A stretch of 64,000 bases of DNA from Mycogone perniciosa. Taxonomy: Eukaryota > Ascomycota > Sordariomycetes > Hypocreales > Hypocreaceae. The stretch covers positions 49,515 to 113,514 of the forward strand of contig JAOALB010000120.1 of assembly GCA_025331125.1 (NCBI GenBank), given 5' to 3'. Positions 36,209-49,110 of this stretch are shown one piece after another. The notes under the pieces are model-generated. The model had not been told where the DNA came from, did no database searches, and saw nothing but the letters and a program-made list of their open reading frames with translations. The translations under genes and the position numbers were made by a program. The number at the start of each line of letters is the position of its first letter. The stretch's first letter is position 1.

Positions 36209-38459
36209 TTACAGTTTGGCAGGCGCTGTCTGGGCCGCAATCTCCTCATACATCTGGTCGATTTGCGCACGGAAAGCCTTGACAGCTTGGGGCCGTTTCA
36301 GCTTGAGACTATTTCATTAGTTAGCATGTTTGATATGAGTTGAATGGCTCTTTGACAGATCACTTACGTGGGTGTGAAAAGCTCGTTGGCAACGGTGAAG
36401 GGGTCCACGTCTAGGTAGATATTCCTCACACGCTCAAAGCTGTTGAACTTTTGTTTCCGTGCAATGGTGTCCAGAATCTTCAACACCGCCTGCTTGACCT
36501 TGGGGTTGCTCGCCGCAGCCTTGATGGCGGGGATGTCGCCTGCTGCGATGGTCTCGCCAAGAATCTTGCTCGCGAAGGGAGGGAAGGTCTCCAGGTCAAC
36601 ACCAAATATGGCGATAAGGGATGATTCCTTAGGGTCGCCGTGCACGAACGCAGTGGCGACTAGGTTGGTGTTGCCCATGTAGACGTTCTCGATTCGCTCG
36701 GGGGAGACGTACTCGCCTTGGGACAGCTTGAGGACGTTCTTCTTGCGGTCAACAATCTTAAGGCGACCCAACTTGTCGATCTCGGCGATGTCACCGGTGT
36801 GGAACCACCCATCAGCCTCGATAGTCTTCCTGGTCTCCTCTTCGTTCTTGTAGTATTCACGGAAGATACATGGGCCTCTGAGTAGGAGCTCACCACGTGG
36901 GTTAGGCTGATCTTCAACAGTGTACTCGAACTCGGGAACGGATTCCAGGCAGACTTCAACGCACGCGGCCGGGGGTCCAATGTTTCCGACGCTGAAATCG
37001 CCGGGAAGCTGAAGCGAGGCCACGGCATACGTCTCAGTCATACCGTAGCCCTGGAAGAAATTGTTGCCAAAAGCGGCACGGAGGAATTCATGGACATCGG
37101 GATCGAGCTGAGCACTGCCGCTGATCATGGTGTGAGTTTTTTCAAGACCGACAGCGGCCCTGACCTTGGGGGTCCAGATGCGGTCGTAAAGCATGTGCTT
37201 GTTGGTGGCTTTGCCGGGTGGCAGTCGCATATTGGCCTTCTTGGTGTTGATGACCTGCCTAGACAGACTTCCCCTGATGCCGTCAGCCTCGAGCGTGGCA
37301 GTACGAATGGCCGAGTTGAAGCGGTTGAAAAGGCGCGGGACCGAGATGAAACCTGTGGGCTTCAGGATCTTCATGTCATCAACCAGACCCAGGATGTCTC
37401 CTCGGAAGAAGCCAATGCTGGCGCCTTCTGACAGAGCAAGTTGGTCAACCAATCTGCCGTAGATGTGGGCAAGAGGCAGATATGAGATATGGACATCCTT
37501 GTGCGTGACATAGCCTGAAATACGGCTTGCAGCGTTGGCAGAGACGGCATTGCCATGGGTAATAACAACACCCTTGGGAGCGCCGGTGGTTCCTGAGGTG
37601 TAGTTGATGGTGCAGATGTCGTTCAAGCCGGCAGGGCGCATGGGCCGGCCAGACCGTAGGCCGATCTCCTCGACCTGCTGCATAGAGTAGATCTTGATGC
37701 CGTGCTGATCGGCAATATCGCTGAGCACAGCGGCCTTGGTGAGACCCTGTTGCTCACCATGGTCCAGAGGATCGAGCGAGACAATCAGCTTGAGATTGGG
37801 GAGTCGCGGCGCAATCTTCAGAAGGGCCAGGATGTGAGGAAGAGAGCAGGCGACGCAGACCAGCTCAGCATGGTTAATGATGTACTCGGAGGCATCAGGG
37901 CCCAAGGTCTCGTATAGAGAAACGGTGTAAAGAGCCTGTGACGCAAAAGCAAGATCTAGAAGAGAAATCTCGTATTAGTCTGTGATGATTTTTTCCCCCG
38001 TACTTGTGTTTCTGGCTAAGGCGCCAACTCACCGGCAATCTGCCATTCAGCACGGTTTTGTGACCAGAGACCGACACCGTACTTATCCTGGGTGTAGCCG
38101 AGGCTCTTGTGAAGCTCGACGATGCCGGCACCGAAGTTCTTGCGACGCTCACCAGCCTCGGCATAGGTCATCCATTCATACTGGTCCTGCCATGTCTGAG
38201 TGGCCACGTTCCAGTTGCGGGTGCCGAGACACCGGTTACCAGGGCGCTTGCGGATGACAGCCTCGAACAAGTCGTGAATAGACTGAATCTCGGGGTCGAA
38301 AGTGGACAGCAGAGGGCCATCGCGGAACTTGAAGTGTCGGTATACGGCAGTGCGGCCAGGCCGCTCAGAGCCTGGGACAGGCAGGGCGTGCGGTGAGCCA
38401 GGTGCAGGCGGCGCACCCAGCTCCTTGATGAGGGCTGCTGTATCTCTGTGAGGACTCAT
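36209..38459 (-). CDS. FAA2: Peroxisomal long/medium-chain acyl-CoA synthetase (Faa2-type)
   Basis: Predicted protein of 704 residues from exons 38459-38033, 37955-36368 and 36308-36209. It activates fatty acids to acyl-CoA with ATP, here for peroxisomal beta-oxidation. The ANL-superfamily P-loop YTSGTTGAPKG is near residue 265, GYGMTETYA (A5 motif) near 455, WFHTGDIAEID (A7) near 540, and the DRKKN hinge/A8 motif near 557. The C-terminus after the last splice reads PAKL; AKL is a peroxisomal targeting signal type 1. The ATG at 38459 (MSPHRD) is preferred to an in-frame ATG at 38594 because the extra 45 residues look like leader sequence. A 2.2 kb divergent interval separates it from the MARVEL gene. 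Confidence 0.92.
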
Positions 38460-40168
38460 TGCGGCTGTTTGCAAGGAATCCGCAGACCAGAGAGGAGGTT
38501 GTTGTGCTTGGTCGCGGTGCAATGGGTCGCGTGTCGTCTCGCGACTTGGAACGGATCGCCGTGAAGCACGAAAATGGCCCGCGGAAGACTGCAAAAGGAT
38601 AATGAAATAATATAGAGGATCGGTGCGGAGCAGCAGAAGACGACGGGGGGAGGAAAAGGGGAATTGCTTATGTCTTGAGGCCGATGAGAAAAAGAAGAGG
38701 TGGAGGTGCGCAGGCGGATGCCGCGTCTAAACCAGACCATGGGCCGCTCGAAGTGCCCGGAGGCCGAGGTCTGGTTTGTGGGGCCTCGGCTCCCCAGATT
38801 TCTGCTCATTGCCGGCCCACAGCACCTGAATCTGCAATCCGCCCTTTTCCTCAGTGCTCTCTCAGCGCAATTACACTAATAGTTGTAGCAGTACGGAGTA
38901 GCACTAGAGGCCTCAGCACAACCTCGAGTGCTGTACATACCCCAGCCAGGTACTACTTGGCAGTAATACCCGTATGCATGTACGGAGTACATAGATCCGT
39001 GGGCTGCCTCATAGGCTGGTGACATGGAAGCGAACCCCAGAGCTGGGGGCAGTTTTCCCAATACGATGTCTGAAGTATTACTACTTCGTATTGCTGCTAA
39101 TTATACGGAGTACCCAAGCATCATCTGCTCATGACAGGACAAAGAAATCGTGCACGATGGAGTACTAGACGGCACCGGTGCATCCTTTGGCTCTGGCTCT
39201 TATTCTCCAATTCTCATATGCAAAAGAGCTCCGTGTTTTCAATGTGGTACGGAGTACAGAGCGGTGACGTCGGCCCCCTTCGGAGAAAATCCAACCGGTG
39301 TGACCGTTTCAGGCGAATCAACTCAACTCTGTGCTTCGTACGGAGTACGTCTTCCACACAGTATCAACTGATTGTTGAGCACCAATTAATTGCTTTCCTA
39401 GACTTCCAACTGCTATGAATTGGCAGAACTCCCTTGGATTTAAGCATGAAGCACTACCGGAGGACTAGTACTAGTACTAAGCGCGGATAAGCACGGAGGC
39501 TTAACAGCTACCTGATGGAGAAAGGGACGATTGACACTACCTTAATCAGGCATCTGTGGGGAACAGTCCAGGGCAGATGAGAAGACATTAGCCAATCGCT
39601 TAGCCGATAAATCATCAGCAATACTTCGTACAGAGTGGGGTACCTCTGATTGCTCTCCATTTCTGGATTCGTGGATCTCGCAACATGTGAAACTCCGGGC
39701 GCCAGTTGCGGCAGCGATATGAACGATGACACAGCATCTGCCTGACGGTCAGCTTTAAGTCTCAACAACCCCATACGGAGCATCCTGTTTCTCCCGAAAC
39801 TACGGAGGGCTAATACTGCTTCTACCGAATGCGACTCACAGTATACTAATTTCGCCGTATCCCTGCGGACAACGGAGTAACACCACCCCCTTCTTATACA
39901 CGGAGTACCACATACCACTCCGTCCTCCTCCGTATGTTCCCCGCATGTTCATCGCTTCGGCGCGCCACATGAAGAGCCAAGAGCCGAGCCGGTTCCGTGG
40001 ATGGACAGAACATGACCTCGCTTCGTCAAGGCTCGAAATACCTGCTAACTATTAACGATGTGTGGTGTGTGAGGTGAATTCGGCCACGGAAGAACATTCT
40101 GCCGGAAAAGCCGAAACACAGACCGGCCTGTGAATTATTCAAAGAGGACTGACTGGAAGTTGTTCCGC

Positions 40169-40201
<33 letters not shown>

Positions 40202-40620
40202 TTGCGTCAAAGTTGCGACTATGGCCTCGACGCGGGCGAGATATTGTCTCACCTCAAGTCAGTTTGGCCGCCGCTCAGTGTACTCATATGCCTGCAATTG
40301 TTGCTGTTTAGCCGGAGTGTTTCAGCCTCCATAAAACACACCCATGCTGGCTTACGATTGTCATTCCTGTTACCCTTTTGATGGTTGATAATTGGCGATA
40401 CTAGACGCCACTGCCTGCACGCGTGCATTCCATTCTCACAGTATCACAGTGCTTTCATTCCTATGTCTTAAACCTAGCCGCCAGCATGTCTTAAATCTCC
40501 CTCCGAATCAAAGTATTTATCCACCCTCACTATCCGTCCCCTTGTTGTTTCCTTGTCCTCGATGTGACCTGAATGCATTCGACAGTCTTTCTCGCCTTTC
40601 GTTGACCCTCGCTCAACAAC
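38460..40620. other. Divergent intergenic region rich in TACGGAGTA motifs
   Basis: No convincing gene. At least seven copies or close variants of TACGGAGTA lie here (near 38890, 38978, 39103, 39246, 39339, 39898 and 39920). The part next to 38460 is the acyl-CoA synthetase promoter and the part near 40620 the MARVEL-gene leader. Confidence 0.6.
40168..40200. repeat. (CAA)11 microsatellite
   Basis: Eleven uninterrupted CAA units, seen directly. It is in non-coding DNA about 420 bp before the MARVEL-domain gene. Confidence 0.97.
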
Positions 40621-41132
40621 ATGACACGGGCTCTCATCATTTGCCTCCGGGCATTCCAAGGCCTCATGGCCGCTGCCAACATCGCCCTAGCAGCGTATGG
40701 TATGTGTAAATGCCTCGCCTCTGTTTCCTCCAACTTACGCATCAGGACACAGTTGTGAACTGGCACCTCCGGGGAACTCACCTGACAACCCCGTCGTCCA
40801 TCAACTTCCTCCTATTTTGCCCCATCTTTTCGCTGGCATCAATACTCTATCTCGAACTCATCGCCCCGCGGAGCGTCCCTTGCCTACTCGCCTCTCTCGG
40901 TGTCGAGGCCCTCAACAGCGTCTTTTATTTTGCTAGTTTCATCGCCGTTGCCATCTGCCTCGGCGAGTTGGCCTTTTGCGATGGCTCTGTCTGTATGGCG
41001 GGTCGCGGCGCGGCGGTTCTGGCGGCGGCTCAGTTCAGTGCATGGATGGGCTCGGCAATCCTTGCGGCTATGGATTTGTTCAAGCATGGGAGGCTGGGCA
41101 AATCTGCCGGAAGGGAGAGAGCGCTATTATGA
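40621..41132 (+). CDS. MARVEL-domain four-helix membrane protein
   Basis: Predicted protein of 152 residues from exons 40621-40699 and 40753-41132. The start MTRALIICLRAFQGLMAAANIAL opens the first membrane helix, and three more hydrophobic segments follow (about residues 45-65, 75-95 and 115-135). A paired Cys in the loop before the fourth helix (FCDGSVCMAGRGA) is usual for fungal MARVEL proteins. The acceptor after GGACACAG is required to keep the frame; it yields AYVVNWHLRG, the expected family pattern. MARVEL proteins organise membrane domains such as eisosomes or vesicle fusion sites. The exact role is unknown here. The C-terminus is short and basic. Confidence 0.8.
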
Positions 41133-42155
41133 GGAGGATCTACTTCATAATAACGGCTTGTGTTCTTGTGGCGTGTATAGAGAAGACGCAGGATTTGAGG
41201 TACGAAGTCATAACCCATACATTCGCATGGTGTGTTGCGGCCGTCTGCAGTAATACGACTCATCTCATAGAAGTAAACCTTGTTCTGTACGAAGTACTCC
41301 GTACTATCCCGCTTGTTGTCTTTGTTTGCTAATAGTAAGCCGGGCCGACTGACCGTATCGGCCCGTACGTCGTCAACCCGCCGTGTACATCTCACTATTG
41401 GAAAGATAGAAAGCACAAAGAAAAAGAAGTTGTCTGAGAGAATTCCATATTTGACAGGCCATCGCATCGTCCTCCATGCTGTCCTATCAACCAAGCTAAG
41501 CTCCACCCACACGTTGATATGAGCCTAAAGTCGGTGATATTAGTAAGAAATCCCGAGAGCATACCCGGACCTTGGCTCCGGATATATGTTGGCCGATGCA
41601 TCTGAGCTTCTAGCAGCTGTACCCCTTTCCGCTTGTGATGCAGATCTACCTGCATAAATACTACCATAAAGGTAGTATCGAACATACTTGCATACCTGCT
41701 CCGTACTTCGTACATGTAGCATGTCACACGTACAGTATTATAATGTAGCATTTCGGAAGCTGGAAAGGACAAACTGCGAAATCGGCCGGACGGAAGAGCC
41801 TGAATATAGAGGGGTAATTTTTAGATAGATTTTAGCCCCTCTATCATACTGTGTCCGTTGGTGGTGCGTGAACGCCATCGCCAGATGACGCGAGAATAGG
41901 CGATTGCGTGCTTCTGATGGCTTCAGTAGGTTCTCCACCAGGACTCTGTGTGGACTGAAACGTCATTTGGCAGCTGCCCCGTCTTGATATTGCATTGACT
42001 TTCTGGAGTACTCCGTACATACATTATAACTACTATAACTACTACTCTTCCCCCCTCCTCCTCCTCCTCCGGCCCTCGCTTGTAATTCTTCTCCCCCATT
42101 TCTGCACCAGCTTGATACCCATACCCATACCAATTGCCGCTTATATTCTCTCGAA
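41133..42155. other. Intergenic region before O-acetylhomoserine sulfhydrylase
   Basis: No gene recognised. Palindromic variants GTACGAAGTACTCCGTAC lie near 41285-41302, with others near 41699 and 42006. A CT-rich tract at 42046-42075 immediately precedes the next gene and is probably its core promoter. Confidence 0.6.
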
Positions 42156-43905
42156 ATGGCCGAGGAACTCAGCAAGAACTTTGAGACTCTCCAGCTCCAC
42201 GCGGGGTAAGTCGACTTATACGAACAACCCATGCCAATCAATGCACGATCTGTCTTCGTGGATAGAGAAGGAAGAAGAGATGCAGAAAACGCTGACGTTT
42301 CATTCTCGCTCCCAGCTACCAGCCCGATCCTGCCACCAATTCCAGGGCCGTTCCCATTTACGCCACGAGTGTAAGAATGACAATGCGATTGCACTAGTTG
42401 CTCCAAGCTTGAGGGCTACAGGAAGCTGACTGTTGCGCGCACTGTAGAGCTTCACCTTCAATGACTCGGCGCACGGCGCGAGGCTCTTTGGCCTCAAGGA
42501 GTTTGGCAACATCTACAGCCGTATTATGAACGTGAGTCATCCGATCTCATGGGAATACCATTCAATTGACAAGAAATCGTTTTACTGACGGAACCCTGCC
42601 ACTGCCTAGCCTACTGTCGATGTCTTTGAGAAGCGGATAGCTGCTCTCGAGGGCGGTGTTGCTGCTCTGGCCACCTCCTCTGGCCAGGGTGCCCAGTTCA
42701 TTGCCATCAGCACTCTCGCTCACGCTGGCGACAACATTGTCTCTACAACCAACCTGTACGGTGGCACTTACAACCAGTTCAAGGTCCTGTTCCCACGTTT
42801 TGGCATCACCACCAAGTTTGTCAATGGCGACAACCCCGAGGACATTGCTGCCGCTATCGACGACAAGACCAAGGCCGTCTATGTCGAGAGCATTGGTAAC
42901 CCCCGATACAACATCCCCAACCTCGAGGCCATCGCCAAGGTGGCCCACGAGAAGGGCGTTCCCCTCGTGGTGAGTAGTCCCAAGCGGCGCCATGAAGAGA
43001 TTATGTTCTTGCTGACGCGTGTGTACATATAGGTGGACAACACCTTCGGTGCAGGCGGATACTTCATCCGACCCATTGACCACGGCGCTGACATCGTCGT
43101 TCACTCTGCCACCAAGTGGATTGGTGGCCACGGCACCACCATTGGAGGTGTCATCGTTGACTCTGGCAAATTCGACTGGGGCAAGAACGGCAAGCGATTC
43201 CCCCAGTTCGTTGAGCCATCTGAAGGCTATCACGGCCTGAAGTTCTGGGAGACATTTGGCTCCATCTCCTTCATCATCCGTGCCCGAGTCGAGATTCTGC
43301 GCGACCTTGGCGCCTGCCTGAACCCCTTCGCCGCCCAGCAGCTGCTCCTCGGCATCGAGACTCTGAGTCTGCGAGCTGAGCGCCACGCTCAAAACGCCCT
43401 GGCCCTCGCCAAGTACCTGGAGAAGAGCCCCCACGTGAGCTGGGTCTCATACCCCGGCCTGGAGAGCCACCCGTACCACGAAAATGCCAAGAAGTTCTTG
43501 ACGAGAGGTTTCGGTGGTGTATTGAGCTTTGGTGTCAAGGGCGGCGGCGAGGCTGGTAGCAAGATTGTTGATGGCTTCAAGCTCATTTCCAATCTTGCTA
43601 ACGTCGGTGATGCTAAGACCCTGGCTATTCAGTGAGTACAAGTTGTCTGAGCGAACGCGATACAAATCATACTGATCCGACATCTCCAGCCCCTGGACCA
43701 CCACGCACGAGCAGCTCAGCGACGATGAGAAGGCTAGCTCTGGTGTCACTGAGGTAAGTAAAACTCGGGCTCACAATTCATCACCTTGTGACCTCCGCTG
43801 ACATGAAATCACTAGGATCTCATCCGAGTCTCTGTCGGCATCGAGCACATTGACGACATCATCGCCGACTTCGAGCAGTCCATCAAGGCCTCATTGGCAG
43901 CATAA
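42156..43905 (+). CDS. MET17: O-acetylhomoserine (thiol)-lyase
   Basis: Predicted protein of 433 residues from seven exons: 42156-42205, 42316-42370, 42448-42531, 42610-42969, 43033-43631, 43690-43753 and 43816-43905. It makes homocysteine from O-acetylhomoserine and sulfide using pyridoxal phosphate, linking sulfate assimilation to methionine. The PLP-binding lysine lies in HSATKWIGGHG near residue 207. The N-terminus FETLQLHAG and the early motif SRIMNPTVDVFE are typical of the Cys/Met metabolism PLP family, and the total length fits Met17/CysD rather than cystathionine lyases (about 390-400). All six introns keep the frame. The synonym in Aspergillus would be cysD. Confidence 0.94.
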
Positions 43906-44529
43906 ATGAAAAAGAAATAAAATATCATGAATTATGCGAATGGGTGTTCGAAAGGGATGGAATTGTTTATATGGCAGTCTGCAGCTTTTGTCCGAATCTA
44001 GAGCGCGAAAGAAAGGGAAGCATATGAAGAACGGAAGTACGTCATTGAGGATTCAAGATTCAGGATTCAGCTATGATGGAAGATCTGATTCGCTAGATAG
44101 AGTTGCATTTAGTTAGATGCAAGGCACTGCTTTACACCGAGCTGATTGGCCTGCAGCCTCCGGATTAGGACGCGCTACATATTGACGTCAACCAAAGACA
44201 GACCAGTTCGAATGCATCCGTCAGTGTGTCTGTGAATAAGCCGTGACTTTGCATCTCCCCCGCATGCTGATCAAATCCTTGTACCTGAGTGAGTAGGTGA
44301 CAATAAAACAGGGACTGCAAGACATCTACATTATCCCGTCGAGGCTGCGCTGACAGTCGAAATGCCGCGAGCTAGTTAAAATAACGCAAAGCTACCTAAA
44401 CTCTGAGCCACTGAGGATCCCTACGGAGTAATTGACTCAGCCTCTCATCTTCGGCCCATAACATCTCGAATTCGTGAGTTCTTTGTTTCCCTGGAAAATA
44501 CAAGTGTGTCTATGTTGCCGATGTAAAAG
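43906..44529. other. Intergenic, no gene seen
   Basis: This is the 3' region of the sulfhydrylase gene followed by the promoter of the TRP-like channel. A near-perfect tandem GATTCAAGATTCAGGATTCAG lies near 44050-44072. Nothing else stands out. Confidence 0.6.
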
Positions 44530-46839
44530 ATGGACGAGCTCGAAGACGAAGGCGGGCCTAGTACACTTCTCGAAGCTGATGAAGGTGCTGAGAGCGAATT
44601 GGGCAACTTCTTCAGCGAAGAGAGCGAGTCTTTAGAGAGGCCTCCAGATGTGTTTATCAATATTCACCGGTGAGTAGTATTAGAGGCTTCAATGTCATAT
44701 CCTTGACATGGATAGATGGGGAGCAGAATGGTATGGATTGATGAGTTTTTGGATACAGCGTGAGGGCTTTAATCATCGCTAGCATTGGTAAGTGCACTTG
44801 TTGATGCCAGCAATATTTAGTGATGGGATCTCGACTAACCAGTCTCTTTGCAGATGATCCATATACATCTGAACAGCTGACAAGTCCGCGGATCAATACC
44901 CTTGTCGTTCGGCCCTTGGTGGACCGACTCTATGACCCTGAGGATACCTCAATAGGTTTGCTCGCCTGCCCCCTAACCCTCATCCTTTGTTCCCGCATTC
45001 TATCTATCCTTGTCGCATGTGGGCACCCGTCTTGAAACCAGACCAAATCATCTCTTGGATGTCAATTCAATAGTTAGGAGAGCATGAAGACTCACATCAC
45101 ATCACATAGTGTACTGCCTCCTCGCCAACCGTGTCCAGTTCCTCCGCGAACAATCTGCCGCCGTCCACCAAAGCGTCAGCCGCGCCCGCGCCACCCTCTG
45201 CGAACTCGTAGCCACCAAGGTCCTGCGCAAGTTCCACGAGGGCAACCCCCCCGATGCCGCCGGATCTACGGGCTTGCTCTTCTTGGCCAGCATCCTCGTT
45301 CAGGGCTTCGACCCATTCGCTGGCGCGCCGGAAGATGTTGTCCTCGAGGGGAGATCTATGCACTGGCCGGTTCAGGAGCGCGGGGGGAACGAGAGGAAGC
45401 TCACGGCGCTGGAGTTGGCGATTTTGTCGGAGAGCAAGACTTTCATCAGCTCGCCAGCGTGTCAGAGGGTAGTGAATGCTGTGTATCAGGGGCTGGTTGT
45501 GTATACGCCCTTGTCGTTTGTGGATATCCTGCCGGACCATTACAAGCACCACCCTGTGTCTCTGTATGATCCGCGGCGAGCACCACTGCTCAACCATTAT
45601 CGACTGATTGTGCCGCGTTGGCGCAACATGCTCGAGCTTGTGCAGTTCCTGATCCTGCTGCTGCTTTACGTCATGGCTATGGTGCACCGCAACAGCCCTT
45701 CGCTCAAGCTCTACGAGAGCCTCTTTGCCATCTACACTGCTGGCTGGGTGCTCGCGGAATTTGCCGCCATCATTGAGCACGGATGGGCGGTACACGTGCA
45801 AATGACGTGGTCCTTCTTGGACGTCACCTTCATGCTCATCTTCGGCGTCTATCTCCTGGCGCGGGTGTACGACGTCTGGGCTGGACATGATCAAACTCAT
45901 TGCATGGGGCTGCATGTGCTGTGCATTGCGGCACCGGTGCTACTTACACGGGTGGCGTTTAACCTCATGCCGGATAATATTGTGTTTATATCGCTGCATG
46001 CGATGATGAAGGACTTCTTGGTGTTGACGTTTCTCACGCTTTGGTGTGTTGGGGGCTTCTTCCTTGCACTGCAGTGGCTCGTCACGACTGGGGATGTTGG
46101 CAGTGGTCCGAGATGGTATACTGTCGCCAAGTGGCTTCTTTGGATATGGTTTGGTCTCGATGGGACGGGCATCCAGGAGTCTGTCCAGTTTCATGTTATC
46201 CTGGGTCCAGCACTCATCGTGGCCTTTGCGTTCTTGGGAAACACGCTGTTCCTAACAATCCTGGTTGCGTTGCTCACAAACACCTTCTCCCGCATTGTCG
46301 CTGCCGAGACGGCAGAGATCCAATTCCGCCGCGCGGTGCTCACCTTTGAAGGCGTCAAAAGCGATGCCATCTTCTCCTACCCACCGCCGTTCAACATGGC
46401 AGCAGTCATGGTCCTCCTCCCGCTGAAACTGCTCGTGTCGCCACGAAAATTCCACACCATTCACGTGGCCATCATACGAGTCCTCAATCTCCCCATTCTG
46501 CTCTTAATCAGCCTCTACGAGCGACACTGTTTCCGGACGAGCGAATCTACACGCACCAAGGGCTCACGATCACTGCTGAGATGGCGCTTCACCGGGTTCA
46601 ACCCCCACGGGGATATTCAAGCCGTGTTTGAGGCGGATCCGCCGCCGGGTGTATTGGAAGAGGCTGACGAGCTAGATGGACTGAGTGAGATAGGGTTTAC
46701 GGACACGGATGCTATTTCGAGGTCGTCGAGGGAAATTAAGAGGCCGATGGTGTTTAGGCTGAGCAATTCGAAGCAACCGGAGGGCATGTTTGAGATGTTT
46801 AACCGGGGGAGAAGTCCTGGGAATCGGGAGGATCATTAG
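44530..46839 (+). CDS. YVC1: Vacuolar TRP-like cation channel (Yvc1-type)
   Basis: Predicted protein of 666 residues (yeast Yvc1 is 675) from exons 44530-44669, 44759-44787, 44854-44955 and 45110-46839. The N-terminus (residues 1-45) is acidic. Hydrophobic helices begin near residue 255 (VQFLILLLLYVMAMV) and continue as six or more spans to about residue 495. FGLDGTGIQ before the last long helix sits where the pore loop would be. The C-terminal tail is acidic then Ser-rich. By family, it releases Ca2+ from the vacuole on hyperosmotic or mechanical stimulation. The second exon is only 29 nt. The subfamily name rests on length, topology and pore region. Confidence 0.8.
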
Positions 46840-47122
46840 ACAAAGTAGGGAGAGCGCCAATGACATCCCACCAATGCGTACTCCGTAAGCAGGATTAGAT
46901 TATGTGGCTGAGCGTTAAGGCCGATGACTGGTGAGGAGATATAGTACATTTGGAATCCATCTCCGATTACTACGCTAGGCCATTTCAGGATTCAAGATGC
47001 AAACCATGAGATAATGCATAAATACAGACAGAGTAATATTGTGACTCCCCAAGTTGACAAGTGCTGTCAATACCTTTTCCATCACCAACAGACTCCGAAT
47101 AATTGGCACACTAACAGGGAAG

Positions 47123-48970
47123 ATGGACTTCCTCAGGGCAGTTGCCGCATTGGCCGCGGGTAATCCCATTGCATTTGCCGTGTGGTCGTTGGCTTCTGCT
47201 TTTGTGCTTCAAGTCCTCCACCGAGGATACCGGCATCGTCGGTTTTACCGCAATCTGGTATTTGCATCGAGAAAGCAGTCGAGACAGGCACTGACTAACC
47301 TTCTCGCTAGCCAGGGCCACCACATAGCGCTCTATGGGGTCATTTAAAGGTTCTGGGCGAAGTCGTTGCCACAATGCCTCCAAACACACACCCTCAAGCA
47401 TACTACACGGAGATTGCAAGAAAATACAACCTCGAGGGCATATTCTACCTCGATCTGTGGCCAGTTACTCCCTCAAGCATTGTCTTGTCTGATCCGGGGC
47501 TTTTGGATGAGGTGAGTGTTGTGAAGCCGCTGCGCCAGCATCAAATGGCCGAGGATTTCATGTCACCTATCGTTGGACCTAACGTAATTGCGACTGTTAA
47601 TGGGCCAATCTGGAAGAGACTTCACAATGCCATGGCTCCAGCATTCTCGTGGTCTCATATACGCAGCCTGACTGGTCTCATGGTTGATGAATGCTTGCTC
47701 TTCCGGGACACCCTCGACAAATATGCCGAAACTGGTAAAGTCTTCTCGATGGAGGATGTGGCCGCAAAGCTCATCTTTGATATTATTGGGCGAATCGTGT
47801 TCAATTTCCCTCTCCATGCGCAGACGACTGGTAGCCCATACTTGGATGACCTCAGGGAACTGATAAAGACGGCCGATAGTCAAACGGATCCGACCGCAGC
47901 CTACAATCCCATCACAAGAGTAAAGACATGGTGGAAGCGGCGCAATATTTTGGCAAGGTTGGATCCTTTGATTCTGAGCAAGATACAGGAGCGACTCGAC
48001 TTGCTGAGGAACGAAGGGATTGTGCCATCAAGAAAGGATCCACACAGCATGCTGGATCTAATGCTCCGAGAGCATGTGCTGCAGCCTGAACCGAGTGCCA
48101 CATCCACGGATAAAGAGCAGAGGAGAAGTCTCACATCTGAGGATACTCAACTGCTTCTCACCAAGTCAGTTTGTTCATTTATCGTTGTCCCCGGTCGACG
48201 CGCTTTGCTGACCATTACTTGCAGTATCAAGGGACTGCTCATTGGCGGCCATGGCACAACCACTGATACTTTATGTGTGCGTATTAAGTTATCCTTCAAT
48301 TTTGATTCAAAAGCCTTTCATGCAGTTGCTGACTACTCGTTAGTTTATCCTAATGCTGTTATCCAAAGACCAAGGTGTGGTTAAGAAGATGCGACAGGAG
48401 CACGACGATGTCTTTGGCAAGGGCTTTGAAACTACGGTAGAATCCCTCATTGACGCTCCAGGGAAGCTTCAAGAACTTCCATATACCGAAGCAGTCATCA
48501 AGGAAGCCTTGCGATTATTCCCCATAGGATTTAGCGCCAGAGAGGCCGATGCTGGTGCGACGCTTACTTTTCGAGGCCGGACATTGCCTATTGATAGGCA
48601 CCAAGCTATTGTCTTGAATGGTCATGACCTCCACTACAACTCGAAATTCTTCCCACGGCATTTGGAGTTTCTCCCGGAGCGCTGGCTGGATAGAGACAAC
48701 GAGATTCCGCGGTCGTATTTCAGGACATTTGGTCGTGGACCCCGCGCATGCCAGGGACAAAACCTTGCCCAAAACGAGCTCAAGGTCATTCTGCTAATGA
48801 TCATTCGCGACTACGATTTTTCGTGTGTTGGAATCGAGCCAAATGCTAAGCCGAGGACGTCGCATACCAACCTAGACACTATATTTGGGGACATGATATA
48901 CCAGGAGCTAGGAATGGAGGCGAAGCCTAGGGGAGGCATGATGATGACTGTGAAGAGATGTAACGTCTAG
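47123..48970 (+). CDS. Cytochrome P450 monooxygenase (possibly CYP59/StcS-like)
   Basis: Predicted protein of 555 residues from exons 47123-47257, 47311-48164, 48225-48276 and 48344-48970. An N-terminal membrane anchor (residues 10-32) is followed by the proline-rich hinge PGPPHS, which appears only after the first intron is removed. The oxygen-binding I-helix reads GGHGTTTDT near residue 340, the K-helix ExxR is in EAVIKEALRLF near 397, and the heme-cysteine loop is FGRGPRACQG near 488. All catalytic motifs are intact. The overall pattern recalls CYP59-like enzymes related to sterigmatocystin StcS, but no biosynthetic cluster partner lies nearby, so substrate is unknown. The ATG at 47123 puts the anchor at the N-terminus; an in-frame ATG at 47054 is less likely. 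Confidence 0.88.
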
Positions 48971-49110
48971 GGTTTATTAGCAGAGACTTTATGTTAGCAG
49001 GTAAGATGGCAACTAAAGATGAGCGTTAAAGACGTATCAATTAATAATGCCCATCTGCCAAAAGACCCAGATCCGCCGCCAATCTTCTTCAAGCAATATT
49101 GTACCACATG

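Noticed and set aside
45097..45915. 272-codon minus-strand frame
   Set aside because: Antisense shadow of the last Yvc1-type exon.
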